A DNA stretch of 64,000 nt from Sipunculus nudus (GCA_026874595.1 CM049320.1:22823714-22887713); one strand, 5' to 3'; counted from the first letter of the stretch, positions 1 to 12,827 are shown. Translations and numbers: made by a program. Notes: generated by a model not told the origin, from the letters alone.

Positions 1-918
1 CATGAGAGAATACTTATCACCCATGCTTACCTAAGCGCAGTTAGTAAAAGTGATTACGAATTTGGAAGCGTTACACCTCCCCCAGTCATGCGTCAATCCA
101 GTGTCACGCTTCAGTAACACGGGTTCTTCTAGTGAATGGGTAATGAATGCCCTAATTCCTATCAATTGGGATCATGATTTGGGGACAAAGGAATCGCCCT
201 GTGTCGCAACGGTGAAGAAGCCTTTGCAGGAGAAAACATGATGGTGGTCAAGATTACCTGAACTATGAAAGGTGCCCATTCACCTACCTTTTGAAAAAAG
301 AAATTATGTGATTTCTTGCTTCCTCTGTGTATATTTTAAGGATCTAAAGGTAAATTTAATTGTGACAATTTCTTATTACGCTTTGTGAAGGATGTAAGGA
401 CTTATTTATCAACAACATGTTTGTAAACACAGAAATAATGACAAACGGGAAAACATGTAACCGAAGGTGGTAGGTTTCATATATGCGGAGGCGGTAAAGT
501 CACTTGTTGTAAAACGCCATGTGACAAGCAGCCTGTCTGCGGTGATATCCATGTTTTCTTGCCTATTTTTATCAAAGCTGGAAGGGATTACCTTTAGTTT
601 AAGTCAGGTAATTGGACCCCTTTAAATGTGTTTTTCCTTTGGGCATTGCCTTAACCCTCCTCATTCTTTCATGGAAATCTGTTCATTATTTTTCTGCGTA
701 AATTTTTAGCACATAAGTACCCAGCAAATCAGAGGAAAAGCATAATATGTTTGTCCCCCACCCCACCCTCCGGCACAGTTATGATATACAAACCGCTTCA
801 CACGTATCCGGGTAATCTGTTACCTGTAAACCAACGTTTTCCAAAAGAAGTGAGAGATGCAGTAAATTCTTATCGCATTCACGCACCACCTTTCTCGTCT
901 TTCTAACTCTAATTTTGG
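1..918. other. Non-coding DNA, 3' side of the glycosyltransferase exon
   Basis: I see no exon with plausible splice borders here on either strand. It is presumably the start of the intron following the 972-1614 exon. In particular there is no GG-x-Y-x-D-x-D coding segment on the minus strand, so the catalytic exon of that gene must be outside the window. Confidence 0.5.
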
Positions 919-971
919 TTATTTCATATACCTCTCTGGGTAAATATGACTATAAAACAAGACGTTCTTAC

Positions 972-1614
972 CGTAGATGATCTCCTGTCTTGCTATATCT
1001 GAACTGTGTTCAATATGGGCAATCTTCTTCCCGCATATATGAGTTGGACGTATGCTTGGCACAAAGTATATGTTGGCCACATCCTTAAGTGTCTGCTTCC
1101 ACCAATGTCCCATGGGTTCGCTCTCCCCATGCAAATAGATATAATCAACTTTCATGTATTTGTGGACACTTAAAAAGGACAGGTAACCCAGAAATGTAAA
1201 GTTTGCAACGCCATTATACCAAACATAATGGACGATATTAGGTACTGGTAATTGTTCGTCGTCCCCTTTCAGGTTTTCTCTAAGCGTAAGAGGAAACGAG
1301 ATCAACTTTGATGCTCTACAGCGCTTCATAAATTCATGAACTGCTTTGCTGCCGTTTAAACTGTCCATTTCAAATTCTTTACTGAACAGCCTGTCATGGA
1401 TGCATGGCCCGATATGTACCTCTTTTGACGTTTGTGGTTCACACAAGTCCACAGTTTCTTTTTCATATTGTATAAAAGAAACATTCCTAGGTCTCTTGGA
1501 TACGCTTAGTGTACCATGTTTTTTCCATGTCCGTGACGTCAGCAGCACACATAGCAAAGGCACTAACAGAACACAAAGCAAGGAAAATTTCATGAGTAAA
1601 CGTATTCGAGTCAT
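972..1614 (-). CDS. Type II membrane glycosyltransferase-like protein, first coding exon (partial)
   Basis: The exon encodes about 214 residues before the splice donor. A short basic N-terminus is followed by a hydrophobic anchor at about residues 9-26 (KFSLLCVLLVPLLCVLL), then a lumenal-type stem with NVS, NGS and NFT N-glycosylation sequons. The segment PNIVHYVWYNG (about residue 125), the YIYLHGES block and the HIEHSSDIARQEI block resemble the N-terminal half of Golgi glycosyltransferases of the DXD sugar-binding (GT32-like) type, as expanded in molluscs. Family members continue with a glycine-rich stretch and an Asp-x-Asp motif that binds the metal-sugar nucleotide. Here that part is missing because the exon stops at a good donor (TACG/GTAAGA, phase 1) and I find no following exon down to position 1. 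The start at 1614 is the first Met of the open frame; Met-8 is an alternative. Donor sugar and acceptor cannot be told. An upstream non-coding exon is possible (acceptor-like CCTCCAG just before the start). Confidence 0.72.
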
Positions 1615-1679
1615 GTTTATCTTTTCCTGGAGGTTAAATGCTCTGTATCCGAGTGCTACCTCAACTTAATTTTATGGAG

Positions 1680-2121
1680 CGCTATTAGAAAACACTTCAG
1701 TTCAGGGGATTAAGATTTTATTGATTCTACAGCGTCGACGTACGATGATGATGTTTTATATATGTTAAGCTGGCAAACAACATATGTTCAACAAATGGGA
1801 TTAACTCAGACGCTAAAAGATTATCTGACATATGCGGAAAATGTTTTGGTGAACGCTGATGGGTTATATATATATGTGATTATGTGCCAGGTATATTATC
1901 GATATTTACGATATATGATCATGAATTCTTGTTGCTATTTAACTTAATATTTTATTATGGATGAATTTTTTTTATATATATATATATCTTCTATTCGAGC
2001 ATAGGAATCAATTGATGTGAAAGGTGCATGTGAAGTCATATTATTCTTATGTATTACCCTGGCCTAGAATATTCAACAGTACTCAATTTTTGTAACAAAT
2101 AAGCAATTCAAATGATTATTA

Positions 2122-2157
<36 letters not shown>

Positions 2158-2815
2158 TAGTGCTACAGGCAAGGTTTATTACACAGATGGAGCTAAGCCT
2201 TTTGGTTCCTTTTGTAATGGGGTTTTTAGTAAACCGGTTATGTTGCATAGACGAATTGGTGCAAACTGATTTAACATGAGCTCACATTCTCGTAACACTA
2301 TGTTCTTGGGTTTCTTCAAAGGATGGAGGAAAACAAGAACAAACTAGAATACGGGAAGTCGACAAGCAACTACGTGTATCCGCCTAAACCAGAGTGGGAC
2401 AGGTGAAGTGAGGCTTGGATTGAGTGGCAAGGGGAAATAGAGAGAGGTGTGTTGCATATAAGCATGGATGTCTGCAGCTGAAATGTGTATGTAGGTGGTG
2501 GCGCCACCTGTCACAAAATTTTTGTTATAAAGCTATCCAAGGGCTACATTTGTGCAATTTTGTTTTTCCTGATTGGTCAAACGAGTCCGAAGATATGTGG
2601 GTTAATGTGTCAAAACAGACGCACGGATGGACGCACTGGAGAGAGGAAAGGTCAGAGGTCAACGCAAAATATTTTGGCATCAGTTCACTTGTGACCCGAT
2701 AATCATGTTAAGTTTCGGAAAAATCTGGTGGTCCCAGAGTTCTATTCAGGAAACGAACGCGGCGGCGGCGGCGGCGGCAGAACCTGGTCAAAACCATAGT
2801 ATCGGCAAAACATAG
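1680..2815. other. Intergenic DNA with repeat relics and a (GGC)n run
   Basis: No convincing exon. The stretch at 2490-2660 (palindrome GGTGGCGCCACC, then a CGGATGGACGC-type segment) has the look of a decayed dispersed element. Seven GGC triplets lie at 2760-2779. The plus-strand open frames of up to 92 codons here show no domain and no splice context. Confidence 0.5.
2115..2157. repeat. (ATT)n microsatellite
   Basis: About 14 near-perfect ATT triplets with one G interruption. Such tails often mark the 3' end of SINE/LINE insertions, but no clear element is recognised beside it. Confidence 0.85.
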
Positions 2816-2819
2816 GGAG

Positions 2820-4745
2820 AGATAAATATCTCTACAGAGACACAAAAGAACAGAAAGATCAGAAAAACCCGCAAGATTCGAATAAAATAATCGTGTTAGA
2901 CGACAATTAAATAAATTCTGTCTTTTTGCATGAGCCGATTTTTAAAAAAAATATATTGCTTTTATTTGTAAAATTTAGGAACAAGGAACAAATTGAGATA
3001 TTACAGGTTTTTAACTTGTTCTTGTATTTTTGATATGTCTTAGGACAAACTTTACACAAATCTCGGTGGCAAACCAGATACATAAAGTCTGCTTTTAAAT
3101 ATATTTAGATCTTAAAAAATGTCTACTGTAGAATTTTTAGTTGGGAATTTATTTTCGTGGTTTTCGGGGACCAAGTTAATCCACGAAATCAAGATTCCAA
3201 CGATAAAAAAATCATACGGTCAGATAATAACTTTACGGCAGCTGGTGGTCGACTTCATCTATATATAGTATCACTGGCAAAATTTCCAGTAAGCTAGAGG
3301 AATTGCTGAATACTATTATATGATACATATACTTAATCTACTGAATTGCTTTTCCTATAATTTACTTTAACAAAATACGTGATAAATAAATATTGTCCAT
3401 TCTATTGTTTCCCTTAATATCGCACAAATACGGCCCTCTGAAATGTTTACAATAAAAAATATAAACTTTACTATAAACTGAAAATATATCGTCACAGTTC
3501 CTCTTATCAACATTTTGGTTGAAAAATTCAAGAACAATACCACATCTAACGCACTAAGCGGTAGCTTCTATATGAAATACACATCTTCGAATGTTTCCAA
3601 AGCACGGTTTTTTAACCGGCCTTTTCTAGTATATAGATAAAAAAAATAGCCATTCAGAATAAAGCGTTCGTCATCGCTGAGTTTTGAGCATTCGAATAAT
3701 TGCAAATAAATATTTGAAAGTTTTGTTACAGATTATTCACACCTAAGGGTTATAAAATACGATAATAATTTGTAAATTGATGAATGTAATATTGTTTAGA
3801 ATATTGTTAAAATCACAACAGAGAGATAATGTGACATAATGTGTTATTAAGCACAGAGTATTTTATATCTCTTGTTTCATAAAGCGGCTGAGGATAACAG
3901 TGTAAAAAACCTTTGTAACATTGTCCATCTTTATGGTTTCACCGAATATATAACGTGGTATATGATTAGTGTCGTGTCAGACACGAGGGATTTATGTTAA
4001 ATACAAAGATTGCAGGGAAATTTCTTGAATGCCCATTTGAAATAGAATGCGAATCATATTGGGCCGGCAAGAGTGATGGTATAGTTCTTTTCGTGAACAG
4101 TTTGTTTGTGTTTTCAGTTAGTTGGTCCAGTTTGGTAAATGACATGAGGCATACCGTAGAGTTGGCAACACGAAAAAGAATCCAAAAGAGGACAGGCAAT
4201 GATGAGTTGTGTCTTTTTTTGATAGGTCACTACCATCTTTATGAATTATTCCTTTTTTTTCTCTTCATGAAATAAAGCATTTGTTATAGTCTTCTCACAT
4301 GTAATTAGATATACCAAATCCTCACACTCCATTCACCAAGCACCATCATTGGTGAAAGCAAATATCCTTGCCTAGTGAGTAAGAAAGCTGGATCTTTTAG
4401 AACATACCTTTGCACATTTGCCTTGCTGTTTGCAATTGAAAATCTTTTTAACTTTACATTGATAGTTTTCAAAAGCATAACCTGTAGATTACGGCTCACA
4501 ATTGAAAATGTAAGAAAAAACTCCTGATATGAAATGAATGATGCACAAATTCTTCACAACTGACAGGAATATATTTTATGAACAACATGTCGAACCAGGA
4601 AGCGTGATGCATTCTTACCATGTTAATTCATCCCGCCCAGAGGAGAATACAAGTTACCATGTACCCATCTATAATACATATATATAAGAAAGGATTGCCA
4701 AAAAAAGTGTTCATGTACGAAATGACGTGATATCACATATAAATG
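2820..4745. other. AT-rich intergenic DNA without recognised content
   Basis: No exon, RNA gene or structured repeat is seen. The two overlapping open frames around 3966-4275 lie on opposite strands, have no domain and are probably chance. Confidence 0.45.
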
Positions 4746-4759
4746 GAGCAACTGTGTAA

Positions 4760-4920
4760 GACACCGGGAAGGGGTGACACAAGGATATTACGACAATGAC
4801 CCGAAGCGAGTTCTAATGCCCTGTCACTCAGTCCAAAACCGAGAGAGAATTCTTCAAGTATATACATGGGTAGAGAAATAAATAAATTATTGAATTTAGA
4901 AAACCACCCGTTTCTCTTGA
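4760..4920 (+). mobile_element. 5'-truncated copy of SINE family A
   Basis: The stretch ending in ATGCCCTGTCACTCAGTCC and AAAACCGAGAGAG matches, with substitutions, the 3' body of the copies at 26164-26553 and 30300-30617 (GCCCTGTCAAGTAGTCCGAA and AACCGGAATGG there), including the following ACATA block. The tRNA-like head is missing. Confidence 0.5.
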
Positions 4921-6495
4921 ATTGTCAACTTATTTCCTTTATAGGTATATGGTTGTTTATATAATTATTTAATCACTTACTTTTGTATCGACCGATATAA
5001 CAGTTAAAGTTCCCTATGAAAATGGTATTATAACGTAAAACACGGTGGTTTATCGATAAATAACATGCAACTGACACATCATGTCAGGATATGGATATAT
5101 TATGCCTTCACCACCTGGTATTATACCTCCACTGACAGGTGTCTGTCATAACTCTGTAATACCTGACGTCCAACGAATGCTTCTCTGATTACTGACCTAT
5201 CATAAGTGACTCTCTAATGACTAACTTCCAATGAGTAGCTCTCTAATATCTGACTAGGGAGCAACCCTAACTACACATTATGATGATTATGCATTTTATA
5301 AGTAACCACATTGAACATGGCTCTAGACTACAGCTGGACAAGCAACTGTCTAATCAGATTCGTCTTACAGCATGGCCTTCACATAAAAAATTAACAGGAC
5401 CTTCTTCAATGTGGCATAAAGCAAACAAACGATTCAAACTTATATATGTAAACATTTCCTTTCAGGCACCTTCCTTAGGTTAATAAGAAATTAATTCAAA
5501 GTCTGAAAGAGATGTTGTGCTATCTTGGATAATTAAAGATTTTGTGAAATGGCTTTACTTTACCTGAGTCAGCTTATATACGGGGAAGTTTCTATAAATG
5601 CTCATGTTAAGAGTTTCAGTTATCGAAGAGTACATTTATCTTTATGTACAATTACAACATAGTTATTGGGAAAAAAAATAAGTCTCCCCCATATAATCTG
5701 TTCCCAAAAAAATCAATGATCAACATACTATGAGTCATTGGTTGTTGCTGACAGAGAATTTTTGGGTTTTCTTTCCTGAAGGGTCATTTTTGCAAAAATA
5801 TATAATTTCTCTCTCAAGTTCTCAATTTGAATCGCCCAGCTAATTTTGAATTTTTTTAATATTATATAAGCTCTCTTGCAAAGTAGAAGATTACGAATAC
5901 TCTCAGTATTTTCATGTTGAAAGTCAGAAAAGATGTTTCTTGCATTTATCTTTGAGGGAAAGCTTGGTAGCTTTTGCTCGGGTTAATTCTATTTATGCGA
6001 CTGATGTAGAAAAAAAATTATGCATCGCCAAACTGAACAAAATAAGCGACAAGACAAATATTTGCACTAGGAATGCCTAAATATCATAATCATAATTCAT
6101 TATTCATGGCACTTGATGGTCCAGAAAAAGAAAGCTTCCAAAAAGCGCAGTATATAAATCAGCTTTAACATTCATATTCAGTGTATGCATAACATACATA
6201 AAATGTGCTTAACATGTGATATACCTGCTTAAATGCCAGGTATATCCCTGTTATATACAATTACGTTAAAATTAAACACATTTTTTTTCTAATACGTGCT
6301 ATATATTTTCCACATCTTTATGAAATCAAACCACATTTAAATCTACACACAACTGTTCATATCGGTACATTTATTTCAGTTCTTGTAATAATCTCTTACT
6401 AAACAAATGATTGGCATGAACATCATTGAATTAGTTAAATACATTGAACATGTCATTTGATTCAGATCTTGTCTTGGCTTAAGTATTCATTGTCA
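4921..6495. other. AT-rich intergenic DNA
   Basis: Nothing recognisable apart from short irregular repeats around 5160-5260 (ACTGACC, ACTAACTTCC, CTCTCTAATG). No exon or RNA gene. Confidence 0.4.

Positions 6496-6554
<59 letters not shown>
6496..6554. repeat. (TA)n microsatellite
   Basis: About 29 TA units with one C interruption near the start. Confidence 0.95.
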
Positions 6555-6556
<2 letters not shown>

Positions 6557-6589
6557 GAGATACATTTTAAAAGAGTTCTGTTGGAAAGG

Positions 6590-6940
6590 CGGTCATCAAA
6601 ACATGCAGTAGTGCGACTAACACACAAACAATCATGTAACGGTGGCATCGACTAATAGTACTGCAAATATTAAGTGCTTCCTGGTGTTTATGTACCATGA
6701 TTCCACGTGATGCTATCGTTATGTTTTCATAAATGTTTGGGAACAATTAAAAGGCAAGGAATGTTTATTGTAAAAGGGGATTTTCCTTTAATGATTTCTA
6801 TTTTTAAACTGATTTTATAAATTTGGTGCAAACCAAAGAGCTAAAACATGCCATGGTGCGACAAACACGCTAGAAGTCGTTTAACGGTGGCATTATCCAA
6901 TAAAAGCGAATCACATTTTTGAGTGTTTCCTGTTATTAAT
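6590..6940. repeat. Diverged direct repeat, about 245-bp spacing
   Basis: AAAACATGCAGTAGTGCGAC ... TAACGGTGGCATCG ... GTGCTTCCTGGT (from 6598) recurs as AAAACATGCCATGGTGCGAC ... TAACGGTGGCATTA ... GTGTTTCCTGTT (from 6843). This is an old tandem duplication or two repeat fragments. Confidence 0.7.
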
Positions 6941-7602
6941 AGACAAGCTTAAGACTCAAAATTGTGAATCCGCTGCATTTAAGCTAATACCAGGTCTATA
7001 CCTTACATGTCTACTTCTCCGAGTGACAAATATTAAAAGAATAAACAAATTAGTTCAAAATTCTTTAAAGAAACTAAAGTTTCAGGTTAGAATTTTAACC
7101 ATTTGAATGCCCAATTTACCCATATAAAAGTATCTAGACCTGCCCTTTCCAGGTAAACGACATGTAGGAAAATTATGAACTAGGTGGTCAATACAAACAA
7201 ATAACTCAAAATGGACCCAAAGTTTTCCATCAAATGGCGACTACATCTTTGCTTGAGATACGCCAACCACAGTGACGTCATCCGCTCTGTTCCTGTGGGG
7301 TTCCAAATCTTATGTATATATATCTTAAATTATGTATTTTTTTATTAAGATAATTTTAATACTTTTAATTTTATATCTGTTTTATATCTATTATATATTT
7401 CTCTCTTTTTGTCTCGTTTTCCTTCTGTCTCTTTCTCAGTCTCGAACACTTTCAATCTATAAAGAAATCACTGAGAAATCGCTGAAATAACTGGGTCCAT
7501 AAGTTAAGAGACAATCAATTATAGGCGTATGACATGAAACCTTATATGCCTATAAAAAAGAATTGTCTATAACAGCAAGTCAGCCATTCTATTCATTTTA
7601 CT

Positions 7603-7794
7603 TCATTTAATTGACCTGTGGTTTGATCTAACATATTTCCCCACTTCGTCGTCGTCGTCAATTGCGTCGTCAGTGCAGAGTTTGCTCTTTATTGCACTGT
7701 CTGAGGCTAATCCTATTAGACGTCTGATAGCATACGTTGCCAATAGTGTGCAGAGTGTCTTCCTAAATATATGTAACAAGTTGGCTACATCCAT
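7603..7794 (-). other. Short open frame ending at a donor-like site, doubtful exon
   Basis: The frame of 63 codons begins MDVANLLHIF, has an acidic run DDAIDDDDEVGK encoded by GAC repeats, and reaches AACCACAG/GTCAAT, a plausible splice donor. No domain is recognised and no partner exon is found. It could equally be chance. It lies downstream (minus strand) of the SRCR-like relic at 8.56-8.71 kb, with which I see no phase relation. Confidence 0.15.
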
Positions 7795-8561
7795 AAAATA
7801 TGACCGTTCACATCACAGTAAAGACTTCTAAAATCTACAGGTTGAAGCAAACTCCCGTACGTCGTCGCATTCACTTTACATGGAATCGTTGCCAGTCTTT
7901 ATACAGGGTTGGATATATCTAAGGAATACTTGAGGTTATCATGTAATATAAATATTCAAAGGCAAGACGTATATTACAACAGGGTGACGATGTATTCTCA
8001 GTACATTAGTTCTACAACAAACATATTAGGCTGCCGTAGGGTATGATCAAAACATAGAGTTTTTTTCTATTGACAGGAAAAGTCCAACTTGTATGTTTGG
8101 GATATTACATATAATAATATAAATTACGCTACGTAAACGTCACTGTTAGAATCCATTTTTTAAAATTAATATCCAAAATAAAATATATATCCTGCAGACA
8201 GAAATCGGACAATATATTTAAAAATGAAACAAAATTTAGACCTTTAGATGTAAAGTTGCCGTCTTCCTTCATCGCCAAATAAAATTGATCTTCTTATTTA
8301 TCAGTTTGGATAACCTACCTTTGTATAACATTCATAGAATCCTGTAACATGTTTTAGCTAATATCATCAGTATTTGATGAATAATATTTTTTTAACAGGG
8401 CTCTGATAAAAATGCAAATAACGTTTTGGTCATAATATTGCAATGCTCTAATAAATATGTGAGGTATTTGTAATCAATGTATGAATAAAAAATGTAACCA
8501 GTACATCTAATGCCTGATAAATAGCAGGGAAAGCGGTAATTAATTGCTGGAATGTACCGAG

Positions 8562-8715
8562 GCCGACATAAAGGTATAAGCGTCCTTACCTGCATATCTT
8601 ACAAGACGCGGCAGAGGGCACTAACAGAAGAAGAATTATATTCACCTTGTATTCAGCATAAGCACAGGGTCTGGTGCTCTGACCTAAGGCACCTGCCAGT
8701 GGAGTTATTATACCA
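8562..8715 (-). pseudogene. Possible relic of an SRCR-type promoter and signal-peptide exon
   Basis: On the minus strand a TATAATA box (about 8708) is followed by CAGAGCACCAGACC and GTGCTTATG. The same layout occurs upstream of the SRCR signal-peptide exon near 24418-24497 (TATAAA, then CCAGAGCGCCAGAGC, then GTGCGCTTATG). A hydrophobic stretch IILLLLVPSAASCKIC then runs into a strong donor CAG/GTAAGG (about 8588). The expected start codon reads GTG rather than ATG in this frame, and no downstream SRCR exon is visible, so the copy may be dead or may start elsewhere. This is inference from similarity within the window. Confidence 0.35.
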
Positions 8716-8829
8716 GGAAGTTTATGCATATATCCATAAGCATATATCCATATGCCGATATGATCTGTCTGCTGATTGGTGTTTCTCTATGAGTATCGGC
8801 TATATATGGTATATCGGCTGATTTAAATT

Positions 8830-10310
8830 ATACTATTACAAGGGGTTATTTCTGCCTGAAATCCTTCCCAGTCCCCGATAGAACAGTAAAGGATAAAACG
8901 GCAAAGGACCGCAAGGATTCACAGTTATTGTCATTTGTCTTAGAATGTACATATAAATAGTATTTACCGTAAAGCGATTAGCAATTCTCAATATGAGACG
9001 TTCCATTTCTCAATGAATATAATTAATAGTAAGTTTAAATTATGGTTTATATTTCTTCTAAAGTCGTCAGATGTTTATGAAATGTACCGTAATACATATG
9101 AACCAAATCGATAACATGCACAGACAGATACCCTCTAATGCAGTGAGGCGTCATAAACTACACCTGCAAATATCATATGAGAAGACCTTGGATGGCTTAC
9201 GTTACGAGACCGTAGGGAATAAAACATTCCATCAATCTTGAATGGTTAATGTCTGAAATTCCTTACTGACCGATTACCTAATACAGTGTCTCAATACAAT
9301 TTTCGCAAAGAGCAAAATGACAAAGAGCAAAAGTAAGATACAAAACAAGAAAAACCTTTGTTGTTCAGAAAGAAAGGATTGTATTTACCAGCAGCCTATA
9401 CGTTATGGAATAATGTTAAAAAAATAACACGGTGTTCCTTATATCAGTATCTATCCAGCACAGGGGGAAATGTTATTCTATAATAAATTAACATTTAACC
9501 AACAGTAGTAAGAAACAATAAAACAAACAGCATATGATAACAAAAAAATACCGTATCGATATGATTTTAAATCAAAAATACATCTAAAGGAATTTCTGTA
9601 AGAAAATTATGTAATACAATCATAAAGCACGTATTATGTTCCAGTCGTTTTGGTGCGTAAAAGTTAGGTATTAAGAGAAGTAAAAAGTGTGATATATTGA
9701 CTGGTCTTATGTGTCATTTAACATTGACAGCGTGGAGGTTTAAGGCTTGGGTTATATTTACTGCTAAGCGCCAGATCGGCCCTCTGACATTACGGCCAGA
9801 TCCCTGCCCTGCCAGAAGGAGGACCCTAACTGAGTCGTGTTTGTCACGGCTAATTTACTACCATGTTCGTTATAATCCTGTGACAGGCATCAATGCACGG
9901 GTAGTTTCAACTGGTGAGTGTTGTGTCAATGTCATATAATGCAGAAGTTACATATGTAATGTCTGTTTTTCAATGTTTGTTATATTTCTATATATGTTGT
10001 ATATATACAAGAGAGCTGCTTCTTTGTAATGCTGTTTAATTAAATCTGTTTAAATCAAATACAGGTCACCCAGTATATATTACATACTGTATATTAAACA
10101 CACTAGGGCACAGGCCATTGGCGTCTTCTTCCTAGAGCAAGGAAAGAAAATGATTATTGGCCCTTTTTAATTTTACAATTTTTCCGGTCCTCAAGTTGTT
10201 CTTATTCAATACAAAACTTATTGAAAGATTTGTTAAAAATACTCACCTAGAATTGGAGCGGCATGTTTATATGAATGAGTAAAGTTTATATAATAAACAA
10301 TACTATGTAT

Positions 10311-10312
<2 letters not shown>
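8830..10312. other. Intergenic DNA without recognised content
   Basis: No supported gene. The 80-codon plus-strand frame at 9697-9939 has no domain and no splice context. Confidence 0.4.

Positions 10313-10382
<70 letters not shown>
10313..10382. repeat. (TA)n microsatellite
   Basis: About 35 TA units with a single C interruption near the right end. Confidence 0.95.
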
Positions 10383-10894
10383 GTAAAGAAGGGATGAGCA
10401 TTCTACTGTATAAAATACAACTATGTATGATCATATGTATTACTGGAGAGATCTTTTGTTCTCTCTCTCTTGAAAAAGTATTTACTGAGTATGTATAACT
10501 AACAATTAATCAAAACCGATTACTTATATTGAGGTAAGGAAGAACTGAAGTTGCTACAAATTTCAGAACTCCTGAAAATCATAAGCACTTCCGTGGTGCC
10601 CCAACACATATTTTTTTTAATGAAATACACTCATAAGTATAACTAACAGAAGAATAAGAAAACCTGGCAGTTTTCATGACTAGAAACCACGTTATGCAAA
10701 TTTTTCGTCCAAACTCAATAAGAACCTCGCATTCTCTGTGTTGCCACACATTGTGGTTGCCTTTTTGTTCACGGTGGTTTCAACTTCGAGATATTCTCGA
10801 AATTGAATGATCGTAATATATAAAATTCTTGTATAAGAGACCCCACCATTGAAGGCAAGTCTAAAGGTAGAACATTGCTATTTAATTTAAAAAT

Positions 10895-11300
10895 TATAAT
10901 AGATCTTTTATATAAAGATTGGTTGTAAATGATCTGTCATATCTTATACATCTCAAATTTTGTAATTATATGCTGTTAAAGAACAATATCGTTCGAAGGT
11001 GTTTTGGATCCCATACAACTATTCAAGTTTTGCACACATAATATTTGATATAGTGAATCCATATGATAATTTATTACTTGATATAAAATACTGCTACTTA
11101 ATATAAATAAAATTGATCTTTTATGTTGAAAGATTGCATGTAAAATGATCTATCAAATCATTGACATCTCAGATTTTGCGATTACATGCCGTTAAAGAAC
11201 CATATCGTTCGATGGTGATTTGGATCCCGTACAATATTTCAGGTTTCCACACATATTATTTGATATCCATATGATAATCCATATGATAACTTATAACTTA
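10895..11300. repeat. Tandem duplication, 216-bp period
   Basis: Two diverged copies: GTTAAAGAACAATATCGTTCG ending in GGATCCCATAC (copy 1, around 10975) and GTTAAAGAACCATATCGTTCG ending in GGATCCCGTAC (copy 2, around 11191). Both are followed by CACACATA-TATTTGATAT. Nothing coding. Confidence 0.85.
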
Positions 11301-12189
11301 ATGTATATTTTATATATAAAGAAAGATCGCGAAAACGGCATCTCCGCGAAACACTGAAGATTGGAAATCGCAATATGTTAAACCCGCGAATATAAAACCT
11401 AACACAGTATATACAGAATAATTATTTTACTTTAGCCTGAGGCTTATATGTATGTGTTTTTAAGGTAATATGATGATTGTAACCGTAATAATTTTACAGG
11501 TATGTTAACGTAATATCCTAGGCAGAGCGGCAACTTATAATATTGTTTACATAAACTTGTGATCTTAAAGATGCAATGAACGTCAAGATCAGTTTAAGAT
11601 GATTTCTCAGCAGATGTGTAAATCCTTTTTCATCCAGGTATTGTGGCAGAATTTTCGGATGATCAAATTTTTTTTTTTTTTTTGTTGTTACTAGATAACA
11701 TGCATTTTTTAAACGAACAGCCATTTAGTGGGATTGTCTGTCCATTAAAAGGGCGTTCATTACGCTTAAATATTTCGGTATCGTGTCCTTTTTTTTTACA
11801 AAATGACACCTCTGGGTCCTTTTACTCAGATGATATACGGGCCGGCATTTCAATCACTTCTGTGTCTCTGAACTATGGCTTCCCGCAAACAGGTAATAGG
11901 TATGCAACACCAATCAGCTGTTATTCATATAAATATCAAAACAGGAACAATTGAAACGTACGCATTTCAACTGTAATAAAATGTTTGAGCTTTTGCTGGG
12001 TGTTTATGGTACACCACTTAGTGTCCAGAAGAGTGTAAAATAAGTGTTTTCTGATGCCGTTTGAATATATAATTGTTCTTAATGCCACCTTACAGCGCCA
12101 CCTGTTGTGAACAATATAAACTACTGTGAGCAGTGCTCCCTTAAAAGGGTAAAAAGGTCCAAAGGCCACCTGGAGCACATTCTATAATT

Positions 12190-12223
12190 CCCTCTGTTTG
12201 TCTGTCTGTTTGTCCGTCTGTCC

Positions 12224-12260
<37 letters not shown>
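12190..12260. repeat. (TCTG)n-(TC)n compound microsatellite
   Basis: TCTGTCTGT/TCCG units pass into about 15 TC units. Confidence 0.9.
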
Positions 12261-12262
<2 letters not shown>

Positions 12263-12507
12263 AGAGCCATTTACACTCGGTACGGTATGGAATAATATTT
12301 TAAACCATTTAATTATTTGTATTAATGTATTAATAAAATTTGCCACATTTTTTACCGATATTTGAGACATCTTTCGACTATTACTTTGTATATCCCTCGC
12401 TCTTTCTCCCTCTTTCTCTCTTTCTCATATCTGCTTCTTTCAGTGACTCTTTTTCTACCTCTGTGTAGCTGTTATGCTTAGGTCCACATAATTAATTAAA
12501 ACCTTGG

Positions 12508-12510
<3 letters not shown>

Positions 12511-12545
<35 letters not shown>

Positions 12546-12575
12546 CTATAAATATATAAATATAAATATATATAA

Positions 12576-12636
<61 letters not shown>
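12511..12636. repeat. (TA)n block with TAAATA interruptions
   Basis: Two pure TA tracts are separated by TAAATATAAAT-type units. The block directly abuts the dispersed repeat at 12643. Confidence 0.9.
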
Positions 12637-12638
<2 letters not shown>

Positions 12639-12642
12639 GCTT

Positions 12643-12760
12643 TAAGTCTCGGCTTTTCAAACCACGCCGTTAGCTTCATTCTAACCACATTCACCTGATG
12701 ATCGGGTCGCACCCCGTTAAACAGACTGTTGTGAATTAACAGTGTTGTTTTTCTCCAGAG

Positions 12761-12762
<2 letters not shown>
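12643..12762. mobile_element. Dispersed repeat R1, copy 1, abutting (TA)n
   Basis: This 120-bp block (starts AAGTCTCGGCTTTTCAAACC, ends TTTTTCTCCAGAGT) recurs in the same orientation at 55844-55962 with about one substitution and a 2-bp indel. Both copies run straight into a long (TA)n tract. Class unknown; it may be part of a microsatellite-associated non-autonomous element. Confidence 0.75.

Positions 12763-12822
<60 letters not shown>
12763..12822. repeat. (TA)n microsatellite attached to repeat R1
   Basis: About 30 pure TA units starting immediately after CTCCAGAGT. Confidence 0.95.

Positions 12823-12827
<5 letters not shown>

Noticed and set aside
7603-7794. Acidic 63-codon frame as a confident exon
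   Set aside because: Only a donor-like site supports it; the GAC run may be a simple repeat. Listed with low confidence only.
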